Source: Pseudomonas sp. NKUCC02_KPG
GTDB taxonomy: Bacteria > Pseudomonadota > Gammaproteobacteria > Pseudomonadales > Pseudomonadaceae
Assembly (NCBI RefSeq): GCF_019345465.1
Contig: NZ_JAHKRC010000003.1
Location: 293,177-357,176, forward strand
Length of the DNA: 64,000 bases
Direction: 5' to 3'
The notes under the pieces were generated by a model. That model was not told where the DNA came from. It did no database searches and saw only the letters and a program-made list of their open reading frames with translations. Numbering within the stretch: the stretch's first letter is position 1; each line of letters begins with the position of its first letter. Of this stretch, positions 62,513 through 64,000 are shown piece by piece. A program made the position numbers and the translations under genes.

Positions 62513-63439
62513 TGCTGTTTCTTGCACCGTCAGCGCGGCGAGTTCGGCTTCGCGTTTGGCAATGGCGTGTTCAAGCTCGGGGGAGCGTTTGGCCCATTGT
62601 TCTGGTGGGAGGGGTTTTGACCATTCGATGATGTCGGGGTAAGGGAGGTCGGGTGGCGGGTTCAGTTTCCAGCGTTCAAGCACGTCAATCAGTAGTGTGT
62701 TGAAGATGAAAATCCCGCAAAAGCCTTCCCACAAGATTGTGACTGGCCAGCCTCTCAACTTCGCACCTTTTATGAGATCGTCCAAATAGGTCGCCCATAT
62801 ACCTTTGGATCTATCGAAGCGTGCTGTTTGATCTTCAACAGCATCAGGCCCAATTTCCATATAACTGCGCATGCACTCCCACAGCGCCATCGCCGTGGTG
62901 CCGCCACCGCAATTGAAGGCGAAGTAAAAGTGTTTATTGCCTTCCTTGGCCAAGGGGTCCGGGTTTTCGAAACCAACGATCAATAAACCCATCGTGTTTT
63001 TACCCGCCTGGCTTGTCGATGAGTGTTGAGTGGCGGCGGCGGTGACACTTTCCCAGGGCACAATCCAATAGTCGCCGTGTTCCATCGGTACGCAGACTTC
63101 TCGGCGTTGACGATTGAAACGTACGGGAAGGGGGACTTCGCGGAAGAGGCCTCGGATAAAGAAAAATATGGGGATGAACATAATCAATACACCTAAAATC
63201 AGGATGTCGAGATCATTCAAAGCATACGAGAGTCCAAGAAATAATATGACCATCGGCCACATAGTCATTACAGCAGACCCGATGCTGTAATTCCCGATAT
63301 CAATAAACACATCGTTCTTGCGCCAAATGGTGTTGAGCACATCTGAAGGTTTTCTGCCTGTCGGAATAGGCAATGGTGCCAAGTAGTCATCGCGTGAAAA
63401 AATCCGTTTTTTAGTGGTTCCAGCCGGTGGGGGGCTCAT
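62510..63439 (-). CDS. DUF6708-like membrane protein, copy 2
   Basis: 309 residues, paralogue of the protein at 61316 with the same N-terminus (RIFSRDDYLAPLPIPTGRK), core (VRFNRQRREVCVPMEHG) and C-terminal tail. The divergent parts are the two membrane segments (about 55-100) and residues 190-260. It overlaps the upstream gene by four bases (ATGA), so the two are translated together. Function unknown. Confidence 0.65.
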   Translation of the reverse strand: MSPPPAGTTKKRIFSRDDYLAPLPIPTGRKPSDVLNTIWRKNDVFIDIGNYSIGSAVMTMWPMVILFLGLSYALNDLDILILGVLIMFIPIFFFIRGLFREVPLPVRFNRQRREVCVPMEHGDYWIVPWESVTAAATQHSSTSQAGKNTMGLLIVGFENPDPLAKEGNKHFYFAFNCGGGTTAMALWECMRSYMEIGPDAVEDQTARFDRSKGIWATYLDDLIKGAKLRGWPVTILWEGFCGIFIFNTLLIDVLERWKLNPPPDLPYPDIIEWSKPLPPEQWAKRSPELEHAIAKREAELAALTVQETA

Positions 63440-63996
63440 GGCTTGTCCTTGGGTTGCAGGTAAATGGAGCCGGGATGGCCCTTGCCGAGGGCGTAGGTTG
63501 GCACTCGATCCAACTCGGGTGTCGGGTCGTTACGCAGGATGATCACGCCGTCGTTGTTGGTGAGGGTAAAAGCAATACCCCGTTCGCCACCGACAAAACT
63601 GTGAGCGCCCAGCATGGCAATCAAGGGTGTGCGATAGCGCAAACGAAGCGAAACCGTGGCTGGCGACGTGCTTAATACGTTCGACAGAGTTTTAAACGGG
63701 CCACTCAGGCGCAAGCCTTGGCCTTCCTGGAACGGTATCCACTGGCACACGCTGCTGGACAGCCAATGAGGTGCCATGTCACGCCAGGGACGAGGGGGTT
63801 TGTAGTTATTGTGAGGGCTGTTTTTGATCAGGTACCGGTAGGCTTGGGAGTCCACGGGGTCGCCCATCATGTTCAGTTCAAGGTAGGCGGTACCCGGTTC
63901 TGCTCCCGGCAAGTCGATGGTCAGGGCATTGATGGAGCTGACGAAGGACAGCCCAGATGGTCCATTGGAACCGCCTGTCTCTGAGCTGCTTTGCAT
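63436..63996 (-). CDS. Unknown protein, possibly 5'-incomplete, partner of the DUF6708-like protein
   Basis: At least 186 residues from ATG 63996; only four bases of the window lie upstream, so no ribosome site can be judged and the frame may continue beyond. No signal peptide at this start. It contains LELNMMGDPVDSQ, RDMAPHWLSSSVCQW and a C-terminal GKGHPGSIYLQPKDKP. I do not recognise the family. Its 3' third is duplicated at 62254. Coupling to a membrane protein and local duplication are reminiscent of effector/immunity-type loci, but nothing in the residues proves that. Confidence 0.5.
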   Translation of the reverse strand: MQSSSETGGSNGPSGLSFVSSINALTIDLPGAEPGTAYLELNMMGDPVDSQAYRYLIKNSPHNNYKPPRPWRDMAPHWLSSSVCQWIPFQEGQGLRLSGPFKTLSNVLSTSPATVSLRLRYRTPLIAMLGAHSFVGGERGIAFTLTNNDGVIILRNDPTPELDRVPTYALGKGHPGSIYLQPKDKP

Positions 63997-64000
63997 GCTG

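Noticed and set aside
1..64000. CRISPR arrays, rRNA genes, complete insertion sequences, riboswitches
   Set aside because: Scanned for by eye; the only repeats are REP elements, a tandem gene duplication and short palindromes. No regularly spaced array, transposase or riboswitch-like leader was recognised.

Overview
The window reads as the chromosome of a Pseudomonas, probably of the fluorescens/putida group. The evidence is a large NAD-glutamate dehydrogenase (gdhB), an rssB-rssC pair, Pseudomonas-type REP elements of two families, GC-rich coding sequence with strong third-position bias, and a short-chain acyl-CoA gene set in the order known from P. putida. All identifications are by eye from sequence; no search was run.

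Layout. 1-9.4 kb: 5'-complete, 3'-cut sbcD, then a tightly overlapping MoxR-VWA ('Bat') operon, an amidohydrolase and a small acidic protein. 9.4-19.1 kb: gdhB, a DUF4404 protein, mlaA, rssB-rssC and dusA. 19.1-21.1 kb: an AT-richer scar beside the 5' end of dusA, holding the N-terminal stub of an integrase, a toxin-antitoxin pair broken by an amber codon and a 5' truncation, and an orphan lipoprotein. 21.1-23.6 kb: nucleotidyltransferase-like protein, cho, a GNAT enzyme and tRNA-Gln. 23.7-32.0 kb: an uptake-and-hydrolysis operon (GntR/FadR regulator, branched-chain-type ABC transporter, M20 amidohydrolase, amidase) with a nested palindromic operator. 32.1-36.7 kb: GNAT, two divergent L,D-transpeptidases and a nitronate monooxygenase.

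36.6-53.4 kb is the most interesting part. A left-pointing arm carries an MFS transporter, the mhpE/mhpF/mhpD lower meta-cleavage enzymes, an SDR and a flavin reductase with a fused MarR-like domain. A divergent right-pointing arm carries an aldehyde dehydrogenase, a Tat-exported amidase, an HsaA-like oxygenase, two KstD/TesI-type FAD dehydrogenases, a KshB-like reductase and a FadD3-like CoA ligase. The set looks like ring dehydrogenation to a phenol, ortho-hydroxylation and meta cleavage, as in steroid A/B-ring catabolism. No extradiol dioxygenase, C-C hydrolase, Rieske oxygenase or free-standing regulator is present.

53.4-61.2 kb: a REP-rich spacer, a crotonase, a VOC protein and a five-gene short-chain acyl-CoA operon. 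61.3-64 kb: a tandem duplication of a membrane-protein gene with truncated and intact copies of its upstream partner, of the kind seen in rearranging effector/immunity-like loci. I saw no CRISPR array, rRNA, intact prophage or complete insertion sequence.
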